From: Cloacibacterium sp. TD35
Lineage (GTDB): Bacteria > Bacteroidota > Bacteroidia > Flavobacteriales > Weeksellaceae
Assembly (NCBI RefSeq): GCF_028864635.1
Contig: NZ_CP104850.1
Coordinates: forward strand, 2,114,001-2,178,000
Direction: 5' to 3'
DNA length: 64,000 nucleotides
Shown here: positions 52,737 through 60,675 of the stretch, piece by piece
Layout: every line of letters begins with the position of its first letter
Numbering within the stretch: position 1 is the stretch's first letter
Translations under genes and position numbers: made by a program
The notes under the pieces: generated by a model
Seen by the model: the letters and a program-made list of their open reading frames with translations, nothing else
What the model was told of the DNA's origin: nothing
The model's database searches: none

Positions 52737-53576
52737 ATGAAAATCGCTTTCCTCGGACCACAAGCTAGTTTTACACAGCTTGCTACTTCACAAATTTTCC
52801 CCAATGAAGAACTCTTGCCACAGTCTAATATTTTAGACTGTTTCAAAGCGGTACAAAATGATTTGGTAGAAAAAGCCGTAGTTCCACTAGAAAATTCTAT
52901 TGAAGGAACTGTTTCTATGACGCTTGATTATCTTTATGATTTTGACGAAATTTTTGTAGAAACAGAAGTAGTGATGCCGATTGCTCACCAACTGATGATT
53001 CACCCAGAAAACCATGATTTTGAAAAGGTTTTATCTCATCCTCAGGCTCTGGCACAATGTTTCCATTTTTTACAAGAAAATTATCAAGGTATTGCTAAGC
53101 AAGATTTTAACTCTACTTCTGCTTCAGCAAAATTAATTGCAGAAAACCCTCAAGAAAAATGGGCAGCCATTGCCAATTCTTATGCCGCAAAATTATACGG
53201 GCTTAAAATCATAAACCATAATATTCAGGATTTTGAGCAAAATCACACCAAGTTTATTGTCATTTCAAAAAAACAAAACCAATTGACTCTTGATTTTCAA
53301 AAGTCTGGAGAAAAAACATCTTTACTCATTACCCTTCCTGAAGATCAAGCTGGAGGTTTACATCAAGTGCTTTCGGTTTTTGCGTGGAGAAAAATGAACC
53401 TTTCTAAAATTGAAAGCAGGACTTTAAAAACAGGACTAGGAAATTATTTTTTCTTCATTAATGTAGCAAATGAATGGCACTCTGTCTTGTCTAATAACGC
53501 CTTGGAAGAACTCAAATCTCTCGGTACAGACGTGAAATTCCTAGGTCACTATAACGAATACATAATAGAAAGTTAA
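52737..53576 (+). CDS. pheA: Prephenate dehydratase
   Basis: Converts prephenate to phenylpyruvate for phenylalanine synthesis. The 279-aa protein has the dehydratase domain (MKIAFLGPQASFTQLATSQ, VPLENSIEGTVSMTLDYL, NSTSASAKLIAEN; the usual Thr-Arg-Phe is NHTKFIV here) and a C-terminal ACT domain (~195-275: LLITLPEDQAGGLHQVLSVFAWRKMNLSKIESRTLKTGLGNYFFFI) for feedback by phenylalanine. No chorismate mutase is fused. An upstream in-frame extension is rejected because it lies before the promoter. Confidence 0.94.
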   Translation: MKIAFLGPQASFTQLATSQIFPNEELLPQSNILDCFKAVQNDLVEKAVVPLENSIEGTVSMTLDYLYDFDEIFVETEVVMPIAHQLMIHPENHDFEKVLSHPQALAQCFHFLQENYQGIAKQDFNSTSASAKLIAENPQEKWAAIANSYAAKLYGLKIINHNIQDFEQNHTKFIVISKKQNQLTLDFQKSGEKTSLLITLPEDQAGGLHQVLSVFAWRKMNLSKIESRTLKTGLGNYFFFINVANEWHSVLSNNALEELKSLGTDVKFLGHYNEYIIES

Positions 53577-53742
53577 ACTATTGATTTTTAGAATATTATA
53601 ACTATATTTTATAGAAAATTTCAATCTAAATTTATCTAAAAATACTTTCAATACTATTTAAATCGCTGTAATTTTGTATAGAAAATTCAGCGATTTTTTA
53701 TTGCTGTTTCATCACGGAAGTTTAACCTTAAAACTTAAAAAA

Positions 53743-54192
53743 ATGTCAACTTTAATGAAAAGAAATCCAGTGACAGGGTTAAATAGTTTCTTTGATGATT
53801 TTTTTACCAAAGATTTATTTAACTGGAATGAAAAAAACCTTACAGAAATGGGCTTTACTATGCCTTCTGTAAACGTGAAAGAAACCGATAACCATTACGA
53901 AATTGAAATGGCGGTTCCAGGATTGAAAAAAGAAGATTTTAAAATTAACATCGATCGAAATATTCTCACCATTTCTTCGGAATCTCAAACCGAAAACGAA
54001 GAAAGAGATGAGAAGAAAAACTATACCAGAAGAGAATTTAATTATCAATCATTCACCCGTTCATTTACCATGCCTTCTGATATTGTAGATGTAGAACACA
54101 TCGAAGCAAAATATGACAACGGCATTCTGAAATTGGCAGTTCCTAAAAGAGAAAATGCCAAAAAAGAAGTGAAATCCATAGAGATTAAATAA
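53743..54192 (+). CDS. hsp20: Small heat-shock protein (Hsp20/alpha-crystallin)
   Basis: A 149-aa ATP-independent chaperone. The alpha-crystallin domain spans ~40-140 (MPSVNVKETDNHYEIEMAVPGLKKEDFKINIDRNILTISSE ... RREFNYQSFTRSFTMP ... YDNGILKLAVPKRE). The start at 53743 (MSTLMKRN) lies downstream of a TAATTTTG box at 53669-53676, giving a leader of roughly 60 bases. It is a single-gene unit ending at a bidirectional terminator. Confidence 0.93.
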   Translation: MSTLMKRNPVTGLNSFFDDFFTKDLFNWNEKNLTEMGFTMPSVNVKETDNHYEIEMAVPGLKKEDFKINIDRNILTISSESQTENEERDEKKNYTRREFNYQSFTRSFTMPSDIVDVEHIEAKYDNGILKLAVPKRENAKKEVKSIEIK

Positions 54193-54198
54193 CACATG

Positions 54199-54230
54199 AA
54201 AACGGTGAGAAATTTTCTCACCGTTTTTTT
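54199..54230. terminator. Bidirectional terminator
   Basis: AAAACGGTGAGAA (54199-54211) pairs perfectly with TTCTCACCGTTTT (54215-54227), with T-runs on both strands. It serves the converging hsp20 and SCO1 genes. Confidence 0.9.
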
Positions 54231-54918
54231 ATTCTTCTAGAAGTTTCTGAATATCTTCTATTAATAATTTTCTATCTGGCTGGAATTTGCCTTTTAAACT
54301 CGCATTTTTTCCTTCTTTATCATCATAATTAAGTCCAGAATAATAAAGAATCGGCAAACCATCTTTTCCAAATCTGCATCTCACATTGCCTTCTTTATCT
54401 ACCAGAGCCAGCATTCCGCTATGATTAAGACTCTCTGACTGATCATCTTTATCTCCTACATAAATATCAAATTCATTGGCTAAATCACCGATGTAATCTC
54501 TATTTCCTGTCAAAAAATGCCAATTGGGATTTGTAACGCCTAGTTTTTTAGCATGTGCTTTTAAAAATTCTGGCGTGTCATTTTCTGGATCTATAGAAAT
54601 AGAAATTATTCCAAAATCCTTATTGCTAATCGCTTGATCTACGAATTTCAAATTGTTATTCATAATCGGACAAATTGTAGGACATCTCGCGTAGAAAAAC
54701 TCTACTACATAGACTTTTCCCAGCATATCTGTATTCGAAATTCTACGATTATTTTGGTCGATTAATTCAAAATTCGGAGCCTTCATTACCGTATGAAGAC
54801 TTTTCTTGAAAAAGTAATTTCCTGCGATAAATGCTAGAACAATAGCCACTAGAGCTATCATTTGGTACACCAGCATTTTATTCATTCCAAAACCAGACGC
54901 TTTTTTAGGTTTCGTCAT
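54229..54918 (-). CDS. SCO1/SenC family copper chaperone
   Basis: A 229-aa membrane-anchored thioredoxin-fold protein acting on the periplasmic side, where it delivers copper to cytochrome oxidase or acts as a thiol reductase. There is one N-terminal helix (~19-36), the copper site Cys79-x3-Cys83 in RCPTICP, and the conserved His166 in NHSGMLALVD. It is 9 bases downstream of a YHS-domain lipoprotein gene, giving a small copper/redox operon. Confidence 0.92.
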   Translation of the reverse strand: MTKPKKASGFGMNKMLVYQMIALVAIVLAFIAGNYFFKKSLHTVMKAPNFELIDQNNRRISNTDMLGKVYVVEFFYARCPTICPIMNNNLKFVDQAISNKDFGIISISIDPENDTPEFLKAHAKKLGVTNPNWHFLTGNRDYIGDLANEFDIYVGDKDDQSESLNHSGMLALVDKEGNVRCRFGKDGLPILYYSGLNYDDKEGKNASLKGKFQPDRKLLIEDIQKLLEE

Positions 54919-54927
54919 GTTTAGAAA

Positions 54928-55194
54928 TTATTTTGCGTATTTTTTAGGGTCTTTTTTGAATTCTTCTTTACAAAGTTTATTGCAGAAACCATAGGTTTTT
55001 CCTTTATAAACAGCAGTATCTTTTAAAAACTGAGCCGTTTTCATTCCGCAAATTGGGTCTTCTTCGTTCACCACTTTTACGTCAAGTTTTTGTGTCGTTT
55101 TTTTATGGTCGTGAACTTTTTTAGTTTCTGGAGTCTGTTGACAAGAAGATAATATAGAAATTGCTACAAAAGCAACGGTTAATATAGATTTCAT
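54928..55194 (-). CDS. YHS-domain lipoprotein
   Basis: An 88-aa protein with a lipoprotein signal ending ILSSC (Cys18). A YHS domain follows: DPICGMKTAQFLKDTAVYKGKTYGFCNKLCKEEFKKDPKKY, with Cys residues placed as in metal-binding YHS domains. A His/Lys stretch (VHDHKK) links the two. It probably binds copper at the outer or inner membrane beside SCO1. Confidence 0.87.
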   Translation of the reverse strand: MKSILTVAFVAISILSSCQQTPETKKVHDHKKTTQKLDVKVVNEEDPICGMKTAQFLKDTAVYKGKTYGFCNKLCKEEFKKDPKKYAK

Positions 55195-55247
55195 TTTTTG
55201 ATTTTTTTAAAGTTAAAATTTATTGAATAAAAGTACGAAAATTAATT

Positions 55248-55607
55248 TCAAACTAAAGGTGGATGAAAAAAATCAGGATAAAAATCTTGAAAAGTAAAAT
55301 TAAAGAAATGGATAAAAACTTTCGTTTTTGAAAAATCCTGATGCTCTTGCTCTTCTACCGTTAAACTTTCTGTAGGAAGAAATAGCTGTAAAAATTCCAC
55401 TTTCTGAATTTTATTCGATTGATTTTCAGAAGATTTTGCCATTTCGTGTTTCACGTAGCATTTTCCGTTGCATCGCAAATCAGGCTCAGATTGGTTTTCA
55501 CAAAGTTGAGTAGAAATGTAGTTGTAATTCACCGCATAATCTAGTAATGGCAGCACAGAACGCACCGACATCACCAAAAATAAAAATATGGCAATTACAA
55601 TTCTCAT
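55248..55607 (-). CDS. Short exported or membrane-anchored protein, unknown function
   Basis: A 119-aa protein with one N-terminal hydrophobic segment (MRIVIAIFLFLVMSVRSVLPLL), then NYNYISTQLCENQSEPDLRCNGKCYVKHEM with three cysteines, and a C-terminal aromatic stretch rich in Phe, His and Pro (FTFQDFYPDFFHPP). I recognise this as a type common in flavobacteria near copper or TonB genes but know no function. A -7 box TAATTTTG lies at 55622-55629, 14 bases before the ATG. It is probably the first gene of the group leading to the YHS and SCO1 genes. Confidence 0.7.
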   Translation of the reverse strand: MRIVIAIFLFLVMSVRSVLPLLDYAVNYNYISTQLCENQSEPDLRCNGKCYVKHEMAKSSENQSNKIQKVEFLQLFLPTESLTVEEQEHQDFSKTKVFIHFFNFTFQDFYPDFFHPPLV

Positions 55608-55674
55608 TTTTTAAAGATGGACAAAATTAAAGAAAAATAATGATGAATTAGAATGGATAATAAAAATTATCAAA

Positions 55675-56952
55675 TTAATATTTTCCCTTCCATTTTTTCT
55701 GCAATTCTTCGCGGATTTTTCTTTCTGTAGCGTTTTCGCCAGGAACATAAAATTGAGTTCCTGAAATTTCATCGGGTAAGAATTCTTGGTTTACAAAATT
55801 TCCTTCGTAAGAATGTGCATATTGATATTCTTTGCCATAATCTAGGTCTTTCATCAGTTTTGTAGGTGCATTTCTCAGATGTAACGGAACTGGCAAATTT
55901 CCGGTTTGTTTCACCACAGCAAGAGCAGCATCAATCGCTTTATAAGTAGAGTTAGATTTAGGTGAACAAGCCAAATAAACCGCTGTTTCACTCAAAATAA
56001 TTCTAGATTCAGGATTTCCAATGACATTTACCGCTTGAAAGCAATTATTGGCAACCGTCAAAGCATTTGGATTGGCCAAACCGATGTCTTCAGCTGCTAA
56101 AATAAGCATCCTACGAGCTATAAATTTCACATCTTCACCACCTGCAATCATTCTGGCAAGCCAATATACCGCTCCATTTGGGTCAGAACCGCGCATGGAT
56201 TTGATAAACGCCGAAATAATATCATAGTGCTGTTCTCCATTTTTATCATAAAGCGCCATCGTTTCTTGCAAAACCGAAAGTACATCTTCGTTGATGATTT
56301 CTTTTTCTTTTACATTTTTGAATTGATTAAGAACTAATTCTATAGAATTAATGAGCTTTCGAGCATCACCACCAGAATATTGAATCAGCGCTTCCTTTTC
56401 TTTGAGTGTAAAATGCGTTTGTTCTTCTTCATTATATTTAGCCAGAGCTATTTCTGCAAGTTCTTCTAATTTTTCAAAACCTAATGATTTCAATACATAC
56501 ACTTGTGAACGAGAAAGCAACGCCGAAACCACCTCGAAACTAGGATTTTCTGTAGTTGCTCCAATTAAGACTACCCAACCTTTTTCTACGGCATGAAGCA
56601 ATGAATCTTGTTGAGATTTATTGAAACGGTGAATCTCGTCTATGAACAAAATCGGTGATTTTCCTGAAAAGAGGTTTTGTTTTTTGGCATCTTCTATCAC
56701 TTCTCTCACTTCTTTTACCCCAGAAGAAACCGCCGAAAGTTTGAAAAATTTTCTTCCTGAAGTAGTAGATATAATCTCTGCCAAAGTGGTTTTCCCTGTT
56801 CCTGGAGGCCCCCAAAAAATGAGAGAATTGAGTGTGTCATTTTCCAGCATTTTACGGATGGTTCCACGTTCTCCAGTAAGATGTTCTTGCCCTAAAACAT
56901 CGTTGAGTGTTTTAGGTCTTAATTTTTCGGCTAAAGGTATGTTTGGGTTCAA
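55675..56952 (-). CDS. rarA: Replication-associated recombination protein A (MgsA/WRNIP1 family AAA+ ATPase)
   Basis: A 425-aa clamp-loader-like ATPase acting at stalled forks. It has PLAEKLRPKTLNDVLGQEHL, Walker A GPPGTGKTT (~49-57), Walker B ILFIDEIHRFNKSQQD, sensor 1 IGATTENPSFEV, and the C-terminal tetramerisation domain (YWLARMIAGGEDVKFIARRM). No ATG precedes the conserved N-terminus in frame: the codon at 56952 is TTG, and upstream the frame reads through TTAACC repeats to a stop at 57004. The start is therefore TTG or another non-ATG codon. Confidence 0.92.
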   Translation of the reverse strand: MNPNIPLAEKLRPKTLNDVLGQEHLTGERGTIRKMLENDTLNSLIFWGPPGTGKTTLAEIISTTSGRKFFKLSAVSSGVKEVREVIEDAKKQNLFSGKSPILFIDEIHRFNKSQQDSLLHAVEKGWVVLIGATTENPSFEVVSALLSRSQVYVLKSLGFEKLEELAEIALAKYNEEEQTHFTLKEKEALIQYSGGDARKLINSIELVLNQFKNVKEKEIINEDVLSVLQETMALYDKNGEQHYDIISAFIKSMRGSDPNGAVYWLARMIAGGEDVKFIARRMLILAAEDIGLANPNALTVANNCFQAVNVIGNPESRIILSETAVYLACSPKSNSTYKAIDAALAVVKQTGNLPVPLHLRNAPTKLMKDLDYGKEYQYAHSYEGNFVNQEFLPDEISGTQFYVPGENATERKIREELQKKWKGKY

Positions 56953-56958
56953 AATTGA

Positions 56959-56988
56959 GGTTAAGGTTAAGGTTAAGGTTAAGGTTAA
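56959..56988. repeat. Five perfect 6-bp tandem repeats (GGTTAA / TTAACC)
   Basis: Five exact copies lie between the stop codon of the upstream gene and the TTG start of rarA. Copy-number change would alter spacing by 6 bases without shifting a frame. Confidence 0.9.
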
Positions 56989-57389
56989 GATTGAGATGAA
57001 TTTTCAAAAGTAGATTTTACTTCATTCCACATATTTTCAAAATCTTCTAATTGATTTTTATCTATTTGCGACTTGACAATGGTAATGCTTTGATTTCTAT
57101 CTTTCACTATATAATCTCCAGCAAAATATTTTATTTCCACTAAATCTTTAAAAGCTATCTTTTTATTTTTTAGTCCAAACAAAACTATTTCTTGAGAGGT
57201 AATTTTAAAATATTTTTTGAAAAATTCAAATAAGAAAGTTGACAAATAAAGTAATCCGACAACTAGAAATCCATAATGATGCCACATCAGCTTTTCTTCG
57301 CCAAATAAATAATTGGCGCCAATAAAAAACCAAAGAATTCCTAAAAATAAATTGAAAAAAAGTCTCTTTTTGCTGTAATTAACTGTCAT
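56985..57389 (-). CDS. Two-helix membrane protein with PH-like domain
   Basis: A 134-aa protein with two N-terminal helices (LFFNLFLGILWFFIGANYLF and HYGFLVVGLLYLSTFLFEFF), then a small beta-rich domain (FKITSQEIVLFGLKNKKIAFKDLVEIKYFAGDYIVK) like bacterial PH domains, and a Ser-rich end that runs into the GGTTAA repeats. A -7 box lies at 57416-57423. Function unknown. It is probably transcribed together with rarA. Confidence 0.72.
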   Translation of the reverse strand: MTVNYSKKRLFFNLFLGILWFFIGANYLFGEEKLMWHHYGFLVVGLLYLSTFLFEFFKKYFKITSQEIVLFGLKNKKIAFKDLVEIKYFAGDYIVKDRNQSITIVKSQIDKNQLEDFENMWNEVKSTFENSSQS

Positions 57390-57415
57390 GGAGAATATTT
57401 TGAATTCTTAAATTT

Positions 57416-57444
57416 CAAATTTATCAATTATTATCCTATTTTTG
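57416..57444. promoter_or_regulatory. Divergent -7 boxes
   Basis: TAAATTTG on the minus strand (57416-57423) serves the PH-like gene. TATTTTTG on the plus strand (57437-57444) ends 7 bases before the yidD ATG, so the yidD message is close to leaderless. The two promoters are separated by only 13 bases. Confidence 0.7.
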
Positions 57445-57451
57445 CAAGGTA

Positions 57452-57697
57452 ATGCTCAATAAAATTCTCATATTTCCGCTCATTGTATTGATAAAAATTT
57501 ATCAATATGGAATTTCTCCATGGCTGGGAAAAAATTGCAGATATGAACCTACTTGTTCGCATTATACCTTGGAAGCACTAAAAGTTCACGGACTTTTTAA
57601 AGGAATTTATCTAAGTGCAAAGAGAATTTCTAGCTGTCATCCTTGGGGTGGAAGCGGTTACGATCCTGTACCGCCCAAAAAAGAGCATCAACATTAA
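57452..57697 (+). CDS. yidD: Membrane protein insertion efficiency factor
   Basis: An 81-aa peripheral membrane protein that helps YidC-dependent insertion. The whole length is the YidD domain: [32 protein letters not shown] and [15 protein letters not shown] with three conserved cysteines. It lies 28 bases upstream of lgt and is likely co-transcribed. Confidence 0.95.
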   Translation: MLNKILIFPLIVLIKIYQYGISPWLGKNCRYEPTCSHYTLEALKVHGLFKGIYLSAKRISSCHPWGGSGYDPVPPKKEHQH

Positions 57698-57725
57698 AAA
57701 AATACTAACAAATCAATAAAAATAT

Positions 57726-58583
57726 ATGAATTTAGCTACGCTATTATATTTCACTTGGGATCCTTCTAAAGGAATAGAAATCGGGACTTTTACCTTACAT
57801 TATTACAGTTTAATGTTTGTTTTAGCCTTCGGAATTGGTTACTATTTATTTGTAAAAATGTTTAAAATAGACCATGAAAGTGAAAAAAGTTTAGACACCA
57901 TTTTCACCTGGACTTTAATCGGAACGATTCTCGGCGCAAGATTTGGACACGTTATTTTCTATCAACCAGAATTATTTAAACAAGATTTCTGGAGTGTTTT
58001 CTTGCCTATACAAACCGTTCCAGAATTTAAATTCACAGGATTTTCAGGTCTTGCAAGTCATGGTGCAGCCATCGTTTTAGTAGCTTCTACCATTATATTA
58101 GCTATAAAAGTATTAAAGAAAAATCCGCTTTGGTTATTAGACAGATTGGCGATTACAGTGGCATTAGCTGGATTTTTCATCAGAATGGGAAATTTTTTCA
58201 ACTCAGAAATCGTAGGAAAACCAGCACCAGATTCACCATTTGCTGTATTATTTCCTCAACAAAGTATGGAATATGGAGAAATTGTTCCTCGCTATCCTAC
58301 TCAGCTTTTCGAAGCATTTTCATATTTGGCATTATTTTTTGTAATGTGGGGAATTTATCTTTACACTAAGAAAAAATATAGTCAAGGTTGGCTTTTCGGG
58401 TTTTTCTTTGCTGTACTTTGGAGCATCAGATTTTTAGTAGAGTTCTTAAAAGAACCTCAAGGAGAAGAAAAAATTACCCTCGGAATTCTAAATACAGGTC
58501 AGGTTTTATCCATTCCATTAGTCATTATAGGATTAGCGGTAATGCTTTATTCTAAAAATTTCAAATACGAAGACAAATTCTAA
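57726..58583 (+). CDS. lgt: Prolipoprotein diacylglyceryl transferase
   Basis: A 285-aa inner-membrane enzyme with about seven helices that attaches diacylglycerol to the lipobox cysteine, the first step in lipoprotein maturation. Motifs include HYYSLMFVLAFGIGYYL, GARFGHVIFYQPE, GLASHGAAI and the signature FIRMGNFFNSEIVGKP. Several lipoproteins encoded in this window would be substrates. Confidence 0.95.
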   Translation: MNLATLLYFTWDPSKGIEIGTFTLHYYSLMFVLAFGIGYYLFVKMFKIDHESEKSLDTIFTWTLIGTILGARFGHVIFYQPELFKQDFWSVFLPIQTVPEFKFTGFSGLASHGAAIVLVASTIILAIKVLKKNPLWLLDRLAITVALAGFFIRMGNFFNSEIVGKPAPDSPFAVLFPQQSMEYGEIVPRYPTQLFEAFSYLALFFVMWGIYLYTKKKYSQGWLFGFFFAVLWSIRFLVEFLKEPQGEEKITLGILNTGQVLSIPLVIIGLAVMLYSKNFKYEDKF

Positions 58584-58592
58584 CATCATAAA

Positions 58593-58620
58593 AAAGGGAA
58601 ACAGTAAATTGTTTCCCTTT
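58593..58620. terminator. Bidirectional terminator
   Basis: AAAGGGAAAC (58593-58602) pairs with GTTTCCCTTT (58611-58620). A-run and T-run flanks serve the converging lgt and nnr genes, and it overlaps the stop codon of the latter. Confidence 0.87.
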
Positions 58621-60118
58621 ATTTTTGTAAATATTTAAATACTTCCCCAATATGCTGAATAACATCTGAAGCAAGCATCGCTTCTTTAGAATATTTTTCG
58701 GCGGTGAAATCTGCCGCTTTGCCATGAAGCCAAACTCCAAAACTCGCAGCATTTCCTGAAGTATATCCTTGTGCTAAAAATGAGGTGATGATTCCCAATA
58801 AAACATCTCCACTTCCACCTTTTGCCAAACCTGAGTTACCCGTAATATTGTAAAAAACATAGCCTTCAGGGGTGATGATTTGGGTATGATGACCTTTGAG
58901 TACAATATAAATTTTCAATTCCTGAGCCTTTAGCTTTGCTAATTCTAATTGTTCAAAAGAATCCTTAGTTTCTCCAAAAAGTCTAGAAAACTCTTTAGGA
59001 TGAGGTGTAATAATAGAATTTTTTGGAATTAACTTTAAATTTTCCAGATTTTTAGAAATCAAATTCAAAGCATCTGCATCAAGAACCAAAGGTTCATTAT
59101 AATTTTGGAGAAAATGCATTAATTTTTCTTCTGTTTCGTAATCCGTTCCCAATCCAGGACCTACTCCATACGTGAAATCATTCTCTACTGTAAAATTTTT
59201 AATAAAATCTTCTCCTCCATATAAATACATGGCTTCTGGACAAGTTGTTTGCAAAATTTCGTATCCACATTTAGGTGCCAAAATATAAGTTAGGCCACTC
59301 CCAGAGTACAAGGCTGCTTTCGTGGCCAAAACCGCAGCTCCAATTTTACCAAAACTACCTGCTATAATGCATGTTTTACCATAATTTCCTTTATGAGAAG
59401 TGTCTTTTCTTTTTTTATAAACTTTACGGATAAACTCTTCGTCTATTATATAATAAGGAGTTTCAGTATTTTCTATATATTTTTTACTGATTCCTATTTC
59501 TAATATGTGAATTTTTCCACAATACAGATTGATTTCTGGATGTAAAAAAGATTGCTTACAAAACTGCAAAGACAAAGTTTCATCTGCCTTGAAAATAACT
59601 CCATTTTCTGGAATATTCTTATCTGCAAAAACACCCGATGGAATGTCAATAGCAATTTTATGAGCTTGAATTTGGTTGAGAATAGAAATCAATTGCCCCA
59701 TTTTGCCTTCGATTTTTCTATTCAATCCTGTTCCGAATAGAGCATCAATAATAATGGTGTCTTCATTGGTAAAACTTTCATCAAAATCTGTAAAATCTAA
59801 AATTCTGATTCCTAAAAATTCTTTTAATCTATGGTAATTGATTTCTGCATCTTTTGAAAAATCTTTCTTATTTTTATCGATGAATACATCTACGTCAAAA
59901 CCTTTTTGGTAAAGTAGTCTGGCCATTGCCAAACCATCTCCTCCATTATTTCCGTTTCCACAAAAAATAAGAATATTCTGGGTTTTCAGATATCTGTGAT
60001 GAATGAATTCTGTGCAAGCTATAGCTGCTTTTTCCATTAAATGGACAAAAGCAATCGGTTCATTTTTTATGGTAAACAAATCACCATTTTTAATTTGTGC
60101 TGCAGAAAATATTTTCAT
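58619..60118 (-). CDS. nnr: Bifunctional NAD(P)H-hydrate epimerase / ADP-dependent dehydratase
   Basis: Repairs hydrated NAD(P)H. The 499-aa fusion has an N-terminal YjeF_N epimerase (MKIFSAAQIKNGD, FCGNGNNGGDGLAMARLL, DALFGTGLNRKIEG) and a C-terminal ribokinase-like dehydratase (~225-499; GSFGKIGAAVLATKAALYSGSG, VLDADALNLIS, TPHPKEFSRLFG, GSGDVLLGIITSFLAQG). The ATG at 60118 is chosen because the in-frame TTG at 60139 overlaps the -7 box. Confidence 0.93.
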   Translation of the reverse strand: MKIFSAAQIKNGDLFTIKNEPIAFVHLMEKAAIACTEFIHHRYLKTQNILIFCGNGNNGGDGLAMARLLYQKGFDVDVFIDKNKKDFSKDAEINYHRLKEFLGIRILDFTDFDESFTNEDTIIIDALFGTGLNRKIEGKMGQLISILNQIQAHKIAIDIPSGVFADKNIPENGVIFKADETLSLQFCKQSFLHPEINLYCGKIHILEIGISKKYIENTETPYYIIDEEFIRKVYKKRKDTSHKGNYGKTCIIAGSFGKIGAAVLATKAALYSGSGLTYILAPKCGYEILQTTCPEAMYLYGGEDFIKNFTVENDFTYGVGPGLGTDYETEEKLMHFLQNYNEPLVLDADALNLISKNLENLKLIPKNSIITPHPKEFSRLFGETKDSFEQLELAKLKAQELKIYIVLKGHHTQIITPEGYVFYNITGNSGLAKGGSGDVLLGIITSFLAQGYTSGNAASFGVWLHGKAADFTAEKYSKEAMLASDVIQHIGEVFKYLQK

Positions 60119-60136
60119 AAAATGAAATGTCTTATA

Positions 60137-60165
60137 CAAATTTACAACAAAAATCCTTCAATCAA
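60137..60165 (-). promoter_or_regulatory. nnr promoter
   Basis: On the minus strand TTG (60163-60165), 18 bases, TAAATTTG (60137-60144), then ATG 18 bases later. Confidence 0.78.
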
Positions 60166-60223
60166 GCGTATCGTTTTTGTTAAAAAAAACTGAGCTAATA
60201 AAGCATTATTAACATTTTATTTC

Positions 60224-60231
60224 TAAATTTG
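60224..60231 (+). promoter_or_regulatory. mscL promoter -7 box
   Basis: TAAATTTG lies 22 bases before the mscL ATG and points away from the nnr promoter. Confidence 0.65.
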
Positions 60232-60253
60232 TTAAAACCTAAATCATAAAAAT

Positions 60254-60637
60254 ATGGGCTTAATAAAAGAATTTAAAGAGTTTATTGCTAAAGGAAATGC
60301 AATGGATTTAGCTGTAGGAGTAATCATAGGTGCAGCTTTCGGAAAAATAGTGAGTTCACTGGTAGATGATGTAATTACTCCTGCATTACTTACCCCAGCT
60401 TTAAAGGCTGCAAATTTGGAAAAAATTCAAGAATTAAAAACTGATGGAGGAATTTTATACGGCAATTTTCTAGCTGCCGTGCTTAGTTTCTTGATTATTT
60501 CTTTTGTAATCTTTTTATTAATAAAAGGAATTAATGGGCTGAAAAAGAAAGAAGAACCTGCTCCAGCTGCACCTTCAGGACCTACACAAGAACAACTTTT
60601 GGCAGAAATAAGAGATTTATTAAAAAATAAATCATAA
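60254..60637 (+). CDS. mscL: Large-conductance mechanosensitive channel
   Basis: A 127-aa homopentameric channel that opens under membrane tension during hypo-osmotic shock. The N-terminal amphipathic helix KEFKEFIAKGNAMDLAVGVIIGAAFGKIVSSLVDDVITP holds the pore constriction. A periplasmic loop (~50-72) and the second helix (FLAAVLSFLIISFVIFLLIKGI) follow, then a Pro/Ala linker and C-terminal helix. Full length, single-gene unit. Confidence 0.96.
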   Translation: MGLIKEFKEFIAKGNAMDLAVGVIIGAAFGKIVSSLVDDVITPALLTPALKAANLEKIQELKTDGGILYGNFLAAVLSFLIISFVIFLLIKGINGLKKKEEPAPAAPSGPTQEQLLAEIRDLLKNKS

Positions 60638-60644
60638 TTTATAA

Positions 60645-60672
60645 AAAAACTCCGAAAATTTTCGGAGTTTTT
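60645..60672. terminator. Bidirectional terminator
   Basis: AAAAACTCCGAAAA is immediately followed by its perfect complement TTTTCGGAGTTTTT. It serves the converging mscL and serA genes. Confidence 0.9.
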
Positions 60673-60675
60673 ATT

